NCBI RefSeq assembly: GCF_000482325.1
Contig: NZ_AXVA01000032.1
Location: 1-46,618, forward strand
DNA length: 46,618 nucleotides
DNA from: Bacillus sp. UNC438CL73TsuS30
GTDB lineage: Bacteria > Bacillota > Bacilli > Bacillales > Cytobacillaceae
Direction: 5' to 3'
Part shown: piece by piece, positions 29,985 to 45,153 of the stretch
Position numbering within the stretch: the first letter of the stretch is position 1
Layout of the letters: each line of letters starts with the position of its first letter
The notes under the pieces: generated by a model
What the model was told of the DNA's origin: nothing
The model's database searches: none
Seen by the model: the letters and a program-made list of their open reading frames with translations, nothing else
Position numbers and translations under genes: made by a program

Positions 29985-32066
29985 ATGGCAAGAGAGTTCT
30001 CCTTAGAAAACACTCGCAATATCGGCATCATGGCTCACATTGATGCTGGTAAAACAACCACCACTGAGCGTGTACTTTATTACACCGGTAAGATTCATAA
30101 AATCGGTGAAACGCATGAAGGTGCATCTCAGATGGACTGGATGGAGCAAGAACAGGAGCGCGGAATTACCATTACATCCGCTGCAACAACTGCGCAATGG
30201 CACGGTCACCGCGTAAACATCATTGACACACCGGGACACGTAGACTTCACTGTTGAAGTTGAACGTTCTCTTCGTGTACTTGATGGTGCAGTAGCCGTAC
30301 TTGATGCACAATCAGGTGTTGAACCGCAAACTGAAACAGTTTGGCGTCAAGCAACAACCTACGGAGTACCACGTGTTGTATTCGTAAATAAGATGGACAA
30401 AATCGGAGCTGATTTCCTTTACTCATTAGGAACACTTCATGACCGCTTACAAGCGAATGCACATGCTATTCAGCTGCCAATTGGCGCTGAAGATCAGTTT
30501 GAAGCAATCATTGACCTAGTGGAAATGAATGCAGTATTCTACGGGAACGATTTAGGAACTGATATTGAAGTTCGTGAAATCCCTGAAGAATTCCGTGCTC
30601 AAGCTGAAGAATATCGTGAAAAACTAGTTGAAGCAGTTGCTGAATTAGATGAAGAATTAATGGAAAAATACCTTGGTGGTGAAGAAATCACTAAAGAAGA
30701 ACTCAAAGCAGGGATTCGTAGAGGTACCGTTAATGTTGAATTCTACCCAGTAATCTGTGGATCTGCCTTCAAAAACAAAGGCGTTCAGTTAATGCTTGAT
30801 GCAGTTATCGACTATCTTCCATCTCCATTAGATGTACCTGCGATTAAAGGTCATGCAGTGGACGATGAAGATGAGGTTTTAGAGCGTCATTCAAGTGATG
30901 AAGAGCCATTCGCTGCTCTTGCATTTAAAGTTATGACTGACCCTTATGTTGGTAAATTAACGTTCTTCCGCGTGTACTCTGGTACTTTAGAGTCTGGATC
31001 ATATGTCCAAAACTCTACTAAAGGAAAGCGTGAACGTATTGGACGTATCCTACAAATGCACGCAAACAGCCGTCAGGAAATTTCTAAGGTTTATGCCGGT
31101 GATATTGCTGCAGCAGTTGGTTTGAAAGATACTACTACTGGCGATACACTTTGCGATGACAAAAACCTTGTTATCTTAGAGTCTATGCAATTCCCAGAAC
31201 CAGTAATCCAACTTTCTGTTGAGCCAAAATCTAAAGCAGACCAAGATAAAATGACAACTGCTTTACAAAAGCTTCAAGAAGAAGATCCAACGTTCCGTGC
31301 ACATACTGACCAGGAAACTGGACAAGTTATCATCGCAGGTATGGGTGAACTTCACCTCGATATCATCGTTGACCGTATGCGCCGTGAATTTAAGGTCGAA
31401 GCAAATGTTGGTGCGCCTCAGGTTGCATACCGTGAAACTTTCCGTGCTTCAGCGCAAGTAGAAGGTAAGTTTGCACGTCAATCTGGTGGTCGTGGACAAT
31501 ATGGTCACGTTTGGATTGAATTCTCACCTAACGAAGAAGGAAAAGGATTCGAATTCGAAAACGGTATTGTCGGTGGTGTTGTTCCTCGTGAATACATCGC
31601 ACCAGTTCAAGCTGGACTAGAAGATGCTCTACAACGTGGTGTTCTTGCTGGATATCCGTTAGTGGATATTAAAGCAAGATTGTTCGATGGATCATACCAT
31701 GATGTTGACTCTTCTGAAATGGCGTTTAAGATTGCCGCTTCAATGGCTCTTAAAAATGCTGCATCAAAGTGTCAGCCGGTTATTCTAGAACCTATGATGA
31801 GAGTAGAAGTTGTTATCCCTGAAGAATACTTAGGGGATATCATGGGTCAAATCACTGCTCGTCGCGGCCGTGTTGAAGGTATGGAAGCACGCGGTAACGC
31901 TCAAGTAGTTCGTGCAATGGTTCCACTTTCAGAAATGTTTGGATACGCAACAGCACTTCGCTCAAGTACACAAGGTCGTGGAGTATTCTCTATGCACTTT
32001 GATCACTATGAAGAAGTTCCAAAATCTGTTTCTGAAGAAATCATCAAAAAAAATAAAGGTGAATAA
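29985..32066 (+). CDS. fusA: Elongation factor G
   Basis: GTPase that drives translocation of tRNA and mRNA after peptide transfer and, with RRF, recycles ribosomes. Domain I carries the P-loop AHIDAGKTT (17-25), switch [10 protein letters not shown] and NKMD. Domains II-V follow, with the fusidic-acid region in domains I and III and the domain IV loop near [16 protein letters not shown]. The 693 residues are the canonical form. Its last codons and stop codon form part of a 13-base hairpin. Confidence 0.97.
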   Translation: MAREFSLENTRNIGIMAHIDAGKTTTTERVLYYTGKIHKIGETHEGASQMDWMEQEQERGITITSAATTAQWHGHRVNIIDTPGHVDFTVEVERSLRVLDGAVAVLDAQSGVEPQTETVWRQATTYGVPRVVFVNKMDKIGADFLYSLGTLHDRLQANAHAIQLPIGAEDQFEAIIDLVEMNAVFYGNDLGTDIEVREIPEEFRAQAEEYREKLVEAVAELDEELMEKYLGGEEITKEELKAGIRRGTVNVEFYPVICGSAFKNKGVQLMLDAVIDYLPSPLDVPAIKGHAVDDEDEVLERHSSDEEPFAALAFKVMTDPYVGKLTFFRVYSGTLESGSYVQNSTKGKRERIGRILQMHANSRQEISKVYAGDIAAAVGLKDTTTGDTLCDDKNLVILESMQFPEPVIQLSVEPKSKADQDKMTTALQKLQEEDPTFRAHTDQETGQVIIAGMGELHLDIIVDRMRREFKVEANVGAPQVAYRETFRASAQVEGKFARQSGGRGQYGHVWIEFSPNEEGKGFEFENGIVGGVVPREYIAPVQAGLEDALQRGVLAGYPLVDIKARLFDGSYHDVDSSEMAFKIAASMALKNAASKCQPVILEPMMRVEVVIPEEYLGDIMGQITARRGRVEGMEARGNAQVVRAMVPLSEMFGYATALRSSTQGRGVFSMHFDHYEEVPKSVSEEIIKKNKGE

Positions 32067-32086
32067 TTGATTTTCACCTTTATTTA
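32052..32086 (+). other. Hairpin spanning the fusA stop codon
   Basis: AAATAAAGGTGAA (32052-32064) pairs perfectly with TTCACCTTTATTT (32074-32086). The loop starts with the fusA TAA. There is no T run after it. It may act as an mRNA 3' end or processing site between fusA and tuf. Confidence 0.6.
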
Positions 32087-32096
32087 AAGTATAACT
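32068..32096 (+). promoter_or_regulatory. Candidate promoter of tuf
   Basis: TTGATT (32068-32073) and TATAAC (32091-32096) are 17 bases apart in the 128-base fusA-tuf gap, giving a leader of about 90 bases. The leader contains an 11-base hairpin between GGAGACTGTAA (32111-32121) and TTACAGTTTCC (32137-32147). Confidence 0.5.
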
Positions 32097-32194
32097 ACTT
32101 ATGTAAGAATGGAGACTGTAATTTAGGACAACCAATTTACAGTTTCCACTTAACTATACTTAAACTTTTATAATCCAAAGGAGGATTTTCCAAA

Positions 32195-33382
32195 ATGGCA
32201 AAAGCTAAATTCGACCGTTCTAAGCCACACGTTAACATTGGTACAATCGGACACGTTGACCATGGTAAAACTACTTTAACTGCTGCAATCACTTCTGTTC
32301 TTGCTAAGTCTGGTAAAGCAGAAGCACGTGCATATGATCAAATCGATGGTGCACCTGAAGAAAAAGAACGTGGTATCACAATCTCTACTGCACACGTTGA
32401 GTACGAAACAGATGCTCGTCACTACGCACACGTTGACTGCCCAGGACACGCTGACTATGTTAAAAACATGATCACTGGTGCTGCGCAAATGGACGGCGGT
32501 ATCCTAGTTGTATCAGCAACTGATGGTCCAATGCCACAAACTCGTGAGCACATTCTTTTATCACGTCAGGTTGGTGTACCTTACCTTGTTGTTTTCATGA
32601 ACAAGTGTGACATGGTTGACGATGAAGAACTTCTTGAATTAGTAGAAATGGAAATTCGTGATCTTCTTTCTGAATACGATTTCCCTGGCGATGACACTCC
32701 AGTTATCAAAGGCTCTGCTCTTAAAGCATTAGAAGGCGAAGCTGCTTGGGAAGAAAAAATCTTTGAACTAATGAACGCAGTTGATGAATTTATCCCAACT
32801 CCAACTCGTGACACTGATAAGCCATTCATGATGCCAGTTGAGGATGTATTCTCAATCACTGGTCGTGGTACAGTTGCTACAGGCCGTGTTGAACGTGGTG
32901 TAGTTAAAGTTGGTGACGTAGTTGAAATCGTAGGTTTCACTGAAGAACCAAAATCTACTACTGTAACAGGTGTAGAAATGTTCCGTAAGCTTCTTGACTT
33001 CGCAGAAGCTGGAGATAACATCGGTGCTCTTCTTCGTGGTGTAGCACGTGAAGAAATCGAACGTGGTCAAGTATTGGCTAAACCAAAGTCAATTACTCCA
33101 CACACTAAATTCTTAGCTCAAGTTTACGTTTTAACAAAAGAAGAAGGTGGACGTCATACTCCATTCTTCTCAAACTATCGTCCACAATTCTATTTCCGTA
33201 CTTCTGATATCACTGGTGTTGTTAACTTACCAGAAGGTACTGAAATGGTTATGCCTGGCGACCACATCGAAATGACTGTTGAGCTTATCGCTCCTGTTGC
33301 GATTGAAGAAGGAACTAAATTCTCTATCCGTGAAGGCGGACGTACTGTAGGATCTGGTTCTATTACTACAATCCAAGCTTAA
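32195..33382 (+). CDS. tuf: Elongation factor Tu
   Basis: Delivers aminoacyl-tRNA to the ribosomal A site as a GTP complex. The P-loop GHVDHGKTT begins at residue 19. Switch and G motifs DCPGHADY and NKCD are intact, as is the segment around [19 protein letters not shown] in domain 3, which contacts tRNA and is a site of kirromycin resistance. It has 395 residues. AAAGGAGG lies seven bases before ATG 32195. It is likely expressed from both the str operon and its own promoter, and is ended by a strong terminator. Confidence 0.98.
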   Translation: MAKAKFDRSKPHVNIGTIGHVDHGKTTLTAAITSVLAKSGKAEARAYDQIDGAPEEKERGITISTAHVEYETDARHYAHVDCPGHADYVKNMITGAAQMDGGILVVSATDGPMPQTREHILLSRQVGVPYLVVFMNKCDMVDDEELLELVEMEIRDLLSEYDFPGDDTPVIKGSALKALEGEAAWEEKIFELMNAVDEFIPTPTRDTDKPFMMPVEDVFSITGRGTVATGRVERGVVKVGDVVEIVGFTEEPKSTTVTGVEMFRKLLDFAEAGDNIGALLRGVAREEIERGQVLAKPKSITPHTKFLAQVYVLTKEEGGRHTPFFSNYRPQFYFRTSDITGVVNLPEGTEMVMPGDHIEMTVELIAPVAIEEGTKFSIREGGRTVGSGSITTIQA

Positions 33383-33394
33383 TTAATAAATAGT

Positions 33395-33430
33395 AAAAAG
33401 CAGATGGGTGACGATCCATCTGCTTTTTTT
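33395..33430 (+). terminator. Intrinsic terminator after tuf
   Basis: AAAAAGCAGATGG (33395-33407) pairs with CCATCTGCTTTTT (33416-33428) and continues in T residues. From 33431 to 33576 the sequence is AT-rich and I see no gene. Confidence 0.92.
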
Positions 33431-33576
33431 ATTGAAAAGACAGAGATTATAACTGATATTCAAAAATGAATTTCGAGTTTCTTCTATTATATATAAGAAA
33501 ATTACTTTTATGAATTTTACAATTTCTATGGAATCGTGAAGTATACAAGGATATTATTGGAGATTCATTTTTGCTA

Positions 33577-33605
33577 TTGAAATTAGTGTAATGTGCAGTT
33601 ATAAT
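33577..33605 (+). promoter_or_regulatory. Upstream promoter (P1) of the S10 operon
   Basis: TTGAAA (33577-33582) and TATAAT (33600-33605) are exactly 17 bases apart. The expected start, near 33612, falls just before the palindrome TGTGCTAAGCACA (33614-33626). Confidence 0.7.
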
Positions 33606-33613
33606 ATTAAAAG

Positions 33614-33626
33614 TGTGCTAAGCACA
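33614..33626. promoter_or_regulatory. Operator-like palindrome near the P1 start site
   Basis: TGTGCTAAGCACA is a perfect inverted repeat of 6-base arms around a single A. Its position at about +3 to +15 of the P1 transcript would suit repression; no regulator is identified. Confidence 0.4.
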
Positions 33627-33655
33627 AGAAACATTAAAGAAATTCGTAATAAGTG

Positions 33656-33684
33656 TTGCGTTTACTTTATGTTTTATGTATAAT
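33656..33684 (+). promoter_or_regulatory. Downstream promoter (P2) of the S10 operon
   Basis: TTGCGT (33656-33661) and TATAAT (33679-33684) are 17 bases apart. It lies about 80 bases after P1 and gives a structured leader of about 127 bases before rpsJ. Confidence 0.65.
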
Positions 33685-33692
33685 AGACAATG

Positions 33693-33775
33693 TTGGTCTT
33701 TGACTGCGATGATGTGGAAGGTTGCTGACACACCCGGCCGCTTTGCCATGGCGAGTGTGTGGGAAATTTTCACTG
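33693..33775 (+). promoter_or_regulatory. Structured S10 operon leader
   Basis: ACACAC (33728-33733) and GTGTGT (33755-33760) close a GC-rich domain containing CCGGCCGC and the palindrome GCCATGGC (33745-33752). From memory this block is conserved before rpsJ in other Bacilli. It is a candidate ribosomal-protein binding leader; the ligand is not established here. Confidence 0.5.
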
Positions 33776-33776
33776 A

Positions 33777-34127
<351 letters not shown>

Positions 34128-34166
34128 TAAAAATAAATGAACATAAATTATAGGAGGTGTGACTAA

Positions 34167-34793
34167 ATGACCAAAGGAATCTTAGGAAGAAAGATTGGTA
34201 TGACTCAAGTATTTGTTGAAAACGGCAATTTAATCCCAGTTACTGTTGTTGAAGCTGCTGCAAACGTTGTTCTTCAAAAGAAATCAGTTGAAACTGATGG
34301 CTACGAAGCAATCCAAATCGGATTTGATGACAAACGTGAGAAATTAGCTAACAAACCAGAAAAGGGCCATGCTGCAAAAGCTAATACTGCTCCTAAGCGC
34401 TTCGTTCGCGAAATTCGCGGAGTTGATGTTGCAGGGTATGAAGTTGGTCAAGAAGTCAAGGTTGATATTTTCGCTGCAGGTGAGACTGTAGATGTAACAG
34501 GAATTTCAAAAGGTAAAGGTTTCCAAGGCTCAATTAAGCGCCACGGACAATCTCGCGGCCCTATGGCTCACGGTTCCCGTTATCATCGTCGTCCTGGTTC
34601 AATGGGACCTGTTGCTCCAAACCGTGTATTTAAAGGTAAAGCATTACCTGGACGTATGGGTGGAGAACAAGTAACTGTACAAAATCTTGAAATTGTAAAA
34701 GTTGATGTTGAACGCAACTTATTATTGATTAAAGGTAATGTTCCAGGAGCTAAAAAATCACTATTAAAAATTAAAAGTGCGGTAAAAGCATAA
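34167..34793 (+). CDS. rplC: 50S ribosomal protein L3
   Basis: Early-assembly large-subunit protein whose long loop reaches the peptidyl-transferase centre. The N-terminus [16 protein letters not shown] is typical. The loop segment [20 protein letters not shown] (about 128-147) is the part where linezolid and tiamulin resistance changes are known, and it looks ordinary. It has 208 residues. AGGAGGTG precedes ATG 34167. Confidence 0.97.
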   Translation: MTKGILGRKIGMTQVFVENGNLIPVTVVEAAANVVLQKKSVETDGYEAIQIGFDDKREKLANKPEKGHAAKANTAPKRFVREIRGVDVAGYEVGQEVKVDIFAAGETVDVTGISKGKGFQGSIKRHGQSRGPMAHGSRYHRRPGSMGPVAPNRVFKGKALPGRMGGEQVTVQNLEIVKVDVERNLLLIKGNVPGAKKSLLKIKSAVKA

Positions 34794-34822
34794 TTACTTC
34801 ATAAGAAAGGAGGAACAAAAGC

Positions 34823-35445
34823 ATGCCTAAAGTAGCATTATTAAACCAAACTGGGTCACAAGTTGGTGAAATCGAACTTAATGAATCAGTATTTGGTATT
34901 GAGGTAAACCAACACGTTTTATTTGAAGCGATTGTTATGCAACGCGCTTCATTACGTCAAGGAACTCATAAAGTAAAAGGGCGTTCTGAAGTGCGCGGCG
35001 GTGGTCGTAAACCATGGCGTCAAAAAGGAACTGGTCGTGCTCGTCAAGGGTCTATCCGTTCTCCACAATGGCGCGGAGGTGGTACTGTATTTGGTCCAAC
35101 ACCACGCAGCTACAGCTATAAATTACCGAAAAAAGTGCGTCGCTTAGCGATCAAATCAGCACTTTCATCTAAAGTGGTAGAAGAAAACATTTTGGTACTT
35201 GAAAGCTTAAATTTCGATGCACCAAAAACAAAAGAATTCAAATCAGTATTAGGTGGTCTTTCTGTTGAGAAAAAGGCACTTATTGTTACTGCTGACCTAG
35301 ATGAAAACGTAGCATTATCTGCTCGTAACATCCCTGGTGTAACTGTTGTAACAGCTGATGGAATCAACGTATTAGACGTTGTAAATCATGATAAGTTGAT
35401 CATGACTAAAGCAGCGGTTGAAAAAGTAGAGGAGGTGCTTGCATA

Positions 35446-35446
<1 letters not shown>
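34823..35446 (+). CDS. rplD: 50S ribosomal protein L4
   Basis: Large-subunit protein whose extended loop lines the exit tunnel; the loop reads [19 protein letters not shown] (around residues 60-78), with the wild-type residues of macrolide-sensitive strains. In E. coli L4 represses the S10 operon; that mechanism is not known to hold for Bacillus. It has 207 residues. Its TAA stop overlaps the rplW ATG by one base, so the two are probably coupled. Confidence 0.97.
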
Positions 35447-36590
<1,144 letters not shown>

Positions 36591-36635
36591 CGTGATTGAA
36601 CTACGGTTCAAAGGAAGAACCGTAGAACTGTCACG
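36591..36635 (+). other. Two-tier hairpin between rplB and rpsS
   Basis: CTACGGTTC (36601-36609) pairs with GAACCGTAG (36617-36625). CGTGA (36591-36595) pairs with TCACG (36631-36635) across a symmetric 5 by 5 internal loop. The hairpin begins at the rplB stop codon, ends just before the rpsS ribosome-binding site, and has no T tract. Confidence 0.65.
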
Positions 36636-36650
36636 AAGGGAGGTTCATTC

Positions 36651-38574
<1,924 letters not shown>

Positions 38575-38580
38575 TAGTGA

Positions 38581-39267
<687 letters not shown>

Positions 39268-39303
39268 TTTTAAATTAATATGCCTTTAAGGAGGTGCTTA
39301 ATG

Positions 39304-39612
39304 ATGCATGTGAAAAAAGGTGACAAAGTAAGAGTTCTCTCTGGTAAGGATAAAGGAAAAACTGGTGTGATTCTAGCTGCTTACCCTAAAGAAGCCCGTG
39401 TGCTTGTAGAAGGTGTAAACATCGTGAAAAAACACACTAAGCCTTCTCAATTGAATCCACAAGGTGGAATCATCAGCCAAGAGGCTCCAATTCATGTATC
39501 AAACGTTATGCCTATCGATCCTAAATCAGGTAACCCAACTCGTGTAGGTTACAAAACGGTTGATGGCAAAAAAGTACGCGTAGCAAAATCCGGTGAAGTT
39601 TTAGATAAATAG
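39304..39612 (+). CDS. rplX: 50S ribosomal protein L24
   Basis: Assembly initiator near the tunnel exit, with a KOW motif at [19 protein letters not shown] (residues 3-21). Two adjacent ATG codons, 39301 and 39304, could start it. I chose 39304 (102 aa), which gives MHVKKGDKV as in relatives and is nine bases from GGAGG; 39301 would add one methionine. The upstream in-frame ATG at 39280 precedes the ribosome-binding site. Confidence 0.95.
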   Translation: MHVKKGDKVRVLSGKDKGKTGVILAAYPKEARVLVEGVNIVKKHTKPSQLNPQGGIISQEAPIHVSNVMPIDPKSGNPTRVGYKTVDGKKVRVAKSGEVLDK

Positions 39613-39639
39613 TTTAAATTAAGAAGGGAGGTACAATAA

Positions 39640-40389
<750 letters not shown>

Positions 40390-40419
40390 AACTAAAGGTT
40401 TGGGAAGGAGGTAAAAATA

Positions 40420-40818
40420 ATGGTCATGACAGATCCAATTGCTGATATGCTTACTCGCATTCGAAATGCGAATATGGTACGTCACGAAAAGTTAGAAGTA
40501 CCTGCTTCTAATATCAAAAAAGAAATCGCTGAAATTCTAAAGCGCGAAGGTTTCGTACGTGACGTTGAATTTATCGATGACAACAAACAAGGTATTATCC
40601 GTATCTTCCTTAAGTACGGTACAAATAACGAACGTGTTATTACTGGTCTTAAACGTATTAGTAAGCCTGGTCTTCGCGTTTACGCTAAATCTACTGAGGT
40701 ACCTCGTGTACTTAATGGTCTTGGTATTGCACTAGTTTCAACTTCAACAGGTGTTATTACTGATAAAGAAGCTCGTGCAAAACAAGTTGGCGGAGAAGTA
40801 TTAGCTTACGTTTGGTAA
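40420..40818 (+). CDS. rpsH: 30S ribosomal protein S8
   Basis: Primary binder of the central domain of 16S rRNA; represses the spc operon in E. coli. The 132 residues begin [17 protein letters not shown] and end with the signature [20 protein letters not shown] and YVW. GGAGGT precedes ATG 40420. Confidence 0.97.
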   Translation: MVMTDPIADMLTRIRNANMVRHEKLEVPASNIKKEIAEILKREGFVRDVEFIDDNKQGIIRIFLKYGTNNERVITGLKRISKPGLRVYAKSTEVPRVLNGLGIALVSTSTGVITDKEARAKQVGGEVLAYVW

Positions 40819-40849
40819 TAGAGTTTCTGAAAGAATGGAGGTGCACTAA

Positions 40850-41386
40850 ATGTCTCGCGTAGGAAAAAAACCAATTGAAATTCCAGCTGGAGTTACAATT
40901 ACTTTAAATAATCAAACCGTTACTGTAAAAGGTCCTAAAGGCGAATTAACTCGTACTTTTAATCCTGATATTACAATTAACGTTGAAGAGAATGTGGTCA
41001 ACATTTCTCGTCCATCAGACGTAAAAGAACACCGCGCATTACATGGTACAACTCGTGCTGTTATTGCCAACATGGTTGAAGGTGTTTCTAAAGGTTTCGA
41101 AAGAGGTTTAGAATTAATCGGGGTTGGATACCGTGCGCAAAAACAAGGGAACAAGCTTGTTTTAAACGTTGGTTATTCTCATCCTGTAGAAATTGAACCT
41201 GAAAAAGGACTTGAAATTGAAGTTCCTTCCAATACAAAAGTTATTGTAAAGGGAACTGACAAAGAACGCGTTGGTGCGTTAGCTGCTAACATTCGCCAAG
41301 TTCGCCCGCCAGAGCCATATAAAGGCAAAGGTATTCGCTACGAAGGTGAATTCGTTCGTCGTAAAGAAGGTAAAACTGGTAAGTAA
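40850..41386 (+). CDS. rplF: 50S ribosomal protein L6
   Basis: Lies near the sarcin-ricin loop and factor-binding site and is needed late in 50S assembly. Two repeated alpha/beta domains fill 178 residues. The C-terminal signature is [27 protein letters not shown] precedes ATG 40850, giving [15 protein letters not shown]. Confidence 0.97.
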   Translation: MSRVGKKPIEIPAGVTITLNNQTVTVKGPKGELTRTFNPDITINVEENVVNISRPSDVKEHRALHGTTRAVIANMVEGVSKGFERGLELIGVGYRAQKQGNKLVLNVGYSHPVEIEPEKGLEIEVPSNTKVIVKGTDKERVGALAANIRQVRPPEPYKGKGIRYEGEFVRRKEGKTGK

Positions 41387-41419
41387 TCGCCTTATGGGTA
41401 AACGAAAGGAGTGACGTAA

Positions 41420-41782
41420 ATGATTACGAAGCTTGATAAAAACGCTGTTCGCCGTAAAAGACATGCTCGAGTACGTGCGAAACTTAGCGGAACTTCAGCT
41501 CGTCCACGTCTAAATGTGTTTCGTTCTAATAAACATATTTATGCTCAAATTATCGATGACATGAATGGAGTTACTTTAGCAAGTGCTTCAACTTTAGATA
41601 AAGAATTAAATCTTGAGTCTTCAAGCAATGTTGATGCAGCACAAAAGGTCGGAGAATTAGTTGCGAAACGTGCAGCTGAAAAGGGTATTTCAAACGTTGT
41701 CTTTGACCGTGGAGGATACCTTTATCATGGACGTATTCAAGCATTAGCTGATGCTGCTCGCGAAAACGGCTTACAATTTTAA
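41420..41782 (+). CDS. rplR: 50S ribosomal protein L18
   Basis: Binds 5S rRNA with L5. The 120-residue protein has a basic N-terminus ([15 protein letters not shown]), [16 protein letters not shown], and the conserved [24 protein letters not shown] ending (quoted in part from residue 91). AAAGGAG precedes ATG 41420. Confidence 0.96.
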   Translation: MITKLDKNAVRRKRHARVRAKLSGTSARPRLNVFRSNKHIYAQIIDDMNGVTLASASTLDKELNLESSSNVDAAQKVGELVAKRAAEKGISNVVFDRGGYLYHGRIQALADAARENGLQF

Positions 41783-41785
41783 TAG

Positions 41786-42307
<522 letters not shown>

Positions 42308-42321
42308 GGGGGGGAATTCAA

Positions 42322-42501
42322 ATGGCGAAACTATTAATTACCCTCAACCGTAGCCTAATTGGTCGCCCTGAAGACCAACGTGCGACAGTTACTGCGCTTG
42401 GATTACGTAAATTAAATCAAACAGTTGAGCATCAAGATAACGCTGCTATTCGCGGTATGATTAATAAAGTTGCTCACCTTGTAACAGTAAAAGAACAATA
42501 A
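42322..42501 (+). CDS. rpmD: 50S ribosomal protein L30
   Basis: Small large-subunit protein, 59 residues. [20 protein letters not shown] and [15 protein letters not shown], then [15 protein letters not shown], are diagnostic. ATG 42322 follows GGGGGGG. It lies between rpsE and rplO, the standard spc order. Confidence 0.95.
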   Translation: MAKLLITLNRSLIGRPEDQRATVTALGLRKLNQTVEHQDNAAIRGMINKVAHLVTVKEQ

Positions 42502-42533
42502 TTAATTGTTTTCTTTCATAAGGAGGTGCCAAT

Positions 42534-42974
42534 ATGAAACTTCATGAATTAAAACCTGCAGAGGGTTCACGTAAAGAACGTAAACGTTTAGGACGTGGTA
42601 TCGGTTCTGGTCAAGGTAAAACTGCTGGTAAAGGTCATAAAGGACAAAACGCTCGTTCAGGCGGCGGTGTTCGCTTAGGATTCGAGGGTGGTCAAACACC
42701 ATTATTCCGTCGTTTACCAAAACGTGGTTTTACGAACTTCAGCCGTAAAGAATTTGCGGTTGTAAACCTTGATGCTCTTAATCGCTTTGAAGAAGGTACA
42801 GAAGTTACTCCAGAACTTCTTATCGAATCAGGCGTTGTTAAGAACGAAAGAGCAGGAATTAAAATTCTTGCAAAAGGGAACGTAGAGAAAAAGTTGACTG
42901 TAAAAGCTCATAAATTCTCCTCTGCCGCCAAAGAAGCAATTGAAGCTGCCGGTGGAAGCGTTGAGGTGATCTAA
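42534..42974 (+). CDS. rplO: 50S ribosomal protein L15
   Basis: Late-assembly protein whose glycine- and arginine-rich N-terminal arm penetrates the subunit: [20 protein letters not shown] (residues 20-39). The C-terminal globular part ends [18 protein letters not shown]. It has 146 residues. AAGGAGGTG precedes ATG 42534. Its TAA overlaps the secY ATG by one base. Confidence 0.97.
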   Translation: MKLHELKPAEGSRKERKRLGRGIGSGQGKTAGKGHKGQNARSGGGVRLGFEGGQTPLFRRLPKRGFTNFSRKEFAVVNLDALNRFEEGTEVTPELLIESGVVKNERAGIKILAKGNVEKKLTVKAHKFSSAAKEAIEAAGGSVEVI

Positions 42975-44269
42975 TGTTCCGAACAATCTCCAATTTTATG
43001 CGCGTGGGTGATATAAGACGAAAGATTCTATTCACCCTTTTAATGTTAGTAATCTTTCGTCTAGGTACTTTTATTCCTGTGCCTAATGTAAATGCTGATG
43101 TACTTAGCGCGCAGGATAAACTTAGTGTGTTCGGCGTTTTAAATACTTTTGGCGGTGGAGCATTAAAACAATTCTCCATCTTTGCAATGGGTATTATGCC
43201 GTATATTACTGCTTCAATTATTATCCAGCTTTTACAAATGGATGTTGTTCCAAAATTTACAGAATGGTCCAAGCAGGGAGAAGCCGGTCGTCGGAAAACT
43301 GCTCAGTTTACCCGTTATGCTACTGTCGTGCTTGGATTTATCCAAGCATTAGGTATGTCCTACGGATTCAATAACCTTGCAAATGGTCAATTAATTGAAA
43401 ACCCAGGAATTGGTACCTACTTATTAATTGCAGTTGTTTTAACTGCTGGTACATCATTCTTAATGTGGCTTGGTGAGCAAATTACTGAAAAAGGTGTTGG
43501 GAATGGGATTTCTATAATCATCTTTGCAGGTATTGTTGCTGGGATTCCAACCACTGTGAAACAAATTTTTGTTCAACAGTTTGAAAATGCCGGTGAGGCG
43601 TTATTTTTACGAATTGTAACTGTTGTGATCATTGCGATTGCTGTTATTGCTATTGTTGTGGGTGTTATTTTTATCCAACAAGCAAATCGTAAAATTCCAA
43701 TCCAATATGCTAAGCGTGTTGTGGCAGGCCGAAATCCTGTAGGAGGACAATCGACTCATATGCCTTTAAAGGTTAACGCAGCAGGGGTTATTCCTGTTAT
43801 CTTTGCGATTTCCTTTATTGTAACACCAAGGACGGTTGCTTCTTTCTTCCCGCAAAACGATGTAACGATTTGGATTAACAAAATATTTGATTATTCTCAT
43901 CCAATTGGGATGATCATATATGCTGCTTTAATTATCGCGTTTACTTACTTCTATGCTTTTATCCAAGTGAATCCTGAACAAGCTGCGGAAAACTTACAAA
44001 AGCAAAGCGGCTATATTCCTGGTATTCGTCCTGGAAAAAGTACACAAGAATACCTAACGCGCGTATTATATCGTTTAACTTTTGTTGGTGCGCTCTTCTT
44101 AGCAGCGATTTCGGTTCTTCCGGTTATCTTTATTAAGATAGGGAATCTTCCGCAATCAGCTCAAATTGGAGGAACAAGCCTGCTAATCGTTGTCGGGGTC
44201 GCCCTTGATACGATGAAACAGCTTGAGGCTCAATTGGTTAAGCGTCATTATAAAGGTTTTATAAAATAA
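42974..44269 (+). CDS. secY: Protein translocase channel subunit SecY
   Basis: Central channel of the Sec translocon, with ten expected transmembrane helices across 431 residues. The first helix starts near KILFTLLMLVIFRLGTFIPV. Other signatures are FAMGIMPYITASIIIQLL, the GEQITEKGVGNGISIIIF loop, NPVGGQSTHMPLKVNAAGVI, and the C-terminal cytoplasmic loop region with IRPGKSTQEYLTRVLYRLT. Start overlaps the rplO stop. Together with SecE upstream it forms the essential core. A GC-rich hairpin without a T tract (around 44270-44300) lies before adk. Confidence 0.97.
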   Translation: MFRTISNFMRVGDIRRKILFTLLMLVIFRLGTFIPVPNVNADVLSAQDKLSVFGVLNTFGGGALKQFSIFAMGIMPYITASIIIQLLQMDVVPKFTEWSKQGEAGRRKTAQFTRYATVVLGFIQALGMSYGFNNLANGQLIENPGIGTYLLIAVVLTAGTSFLMWLGEQITEKGVGNGISIIIFAGIVAGIPTTVKQIFVQQFENAGEALFLRIVTVVIIAIAVIAIVVGVIFIQQANRKIPIQYAKRVVAGRNPVGGQSTHMPLKVNAAGVIPVIFAISFIVTPRTVASFFPQNDVTIWINKIFDYSHPIGMIIYAALIIAFTYFYAFIQVNPEQAAENLQKQSGYIPGIRPGKSTQEYLTRVLYRLTFVGALFLAAISVLPVIFIKIGNLPQSAQIGGTSLLIVVGVALDTMKQLEAQLVKRHYKGFIK

Positions 44270-44295
44270 AGGTTTGGGGGATCAAGTCCCCTTAA

Positions 44296-44976
<681 letters not shown>

Positions 44977-44985
44977 TGACCAAAT

Positions 44986-45112
44986 GCAAAACCAGGCTAA
45001 ATGTCTCTCGTACATCTCCGAAAAGATTCTAACTTTTGTGGATGCAATCGGTTTTCAATTATATGAGTATGCCGGACATCGTGTTTGGCAAAACTTACAT
45101 GATGATGGATAA
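44986..45112 (+). pseudogene. map: Decayed internal fragment of methionine aminopeptidase (map)
   Basis: The gap directly after adk is where relatives encode MetAP. Bases 44986-44997 read AKPG and then hit a stop. One base-shift later (frame of 44984), LSYISEKILTF, VDAIGF and YEYAGHRVWQNLHDDG continue to TAA 45110-45112. This lines up with the internal Bacillus MetAP stretch AKPG..LS.IS then REYVGHGVGQ.LHEDP. The glycines of the GHGVG motif are changed to Arg and Trp, and the N-terminal half and the metal-binding C-terminus are absent. A 42-codon frame from ATG 44984 exists but is probably not functional. Confidence 0.75.
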
Positions 45113-45153
45113 TTAATAGAGATCGCGTCTAAAGCCTGGCATAGAAATTTTAA

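Noticed and set aside
32169..32174. TATAAT just before tuf
   Set aside because: A start from it would fall within the tuf ribosome-binding site, so it cannot make a translatable leader.
44984..45112. 42-codon frame after adk as a new small protein
   Set aside because: It lacks a clear ribosome-binding site and its sequence is better explained as a frameshifted map remnant.
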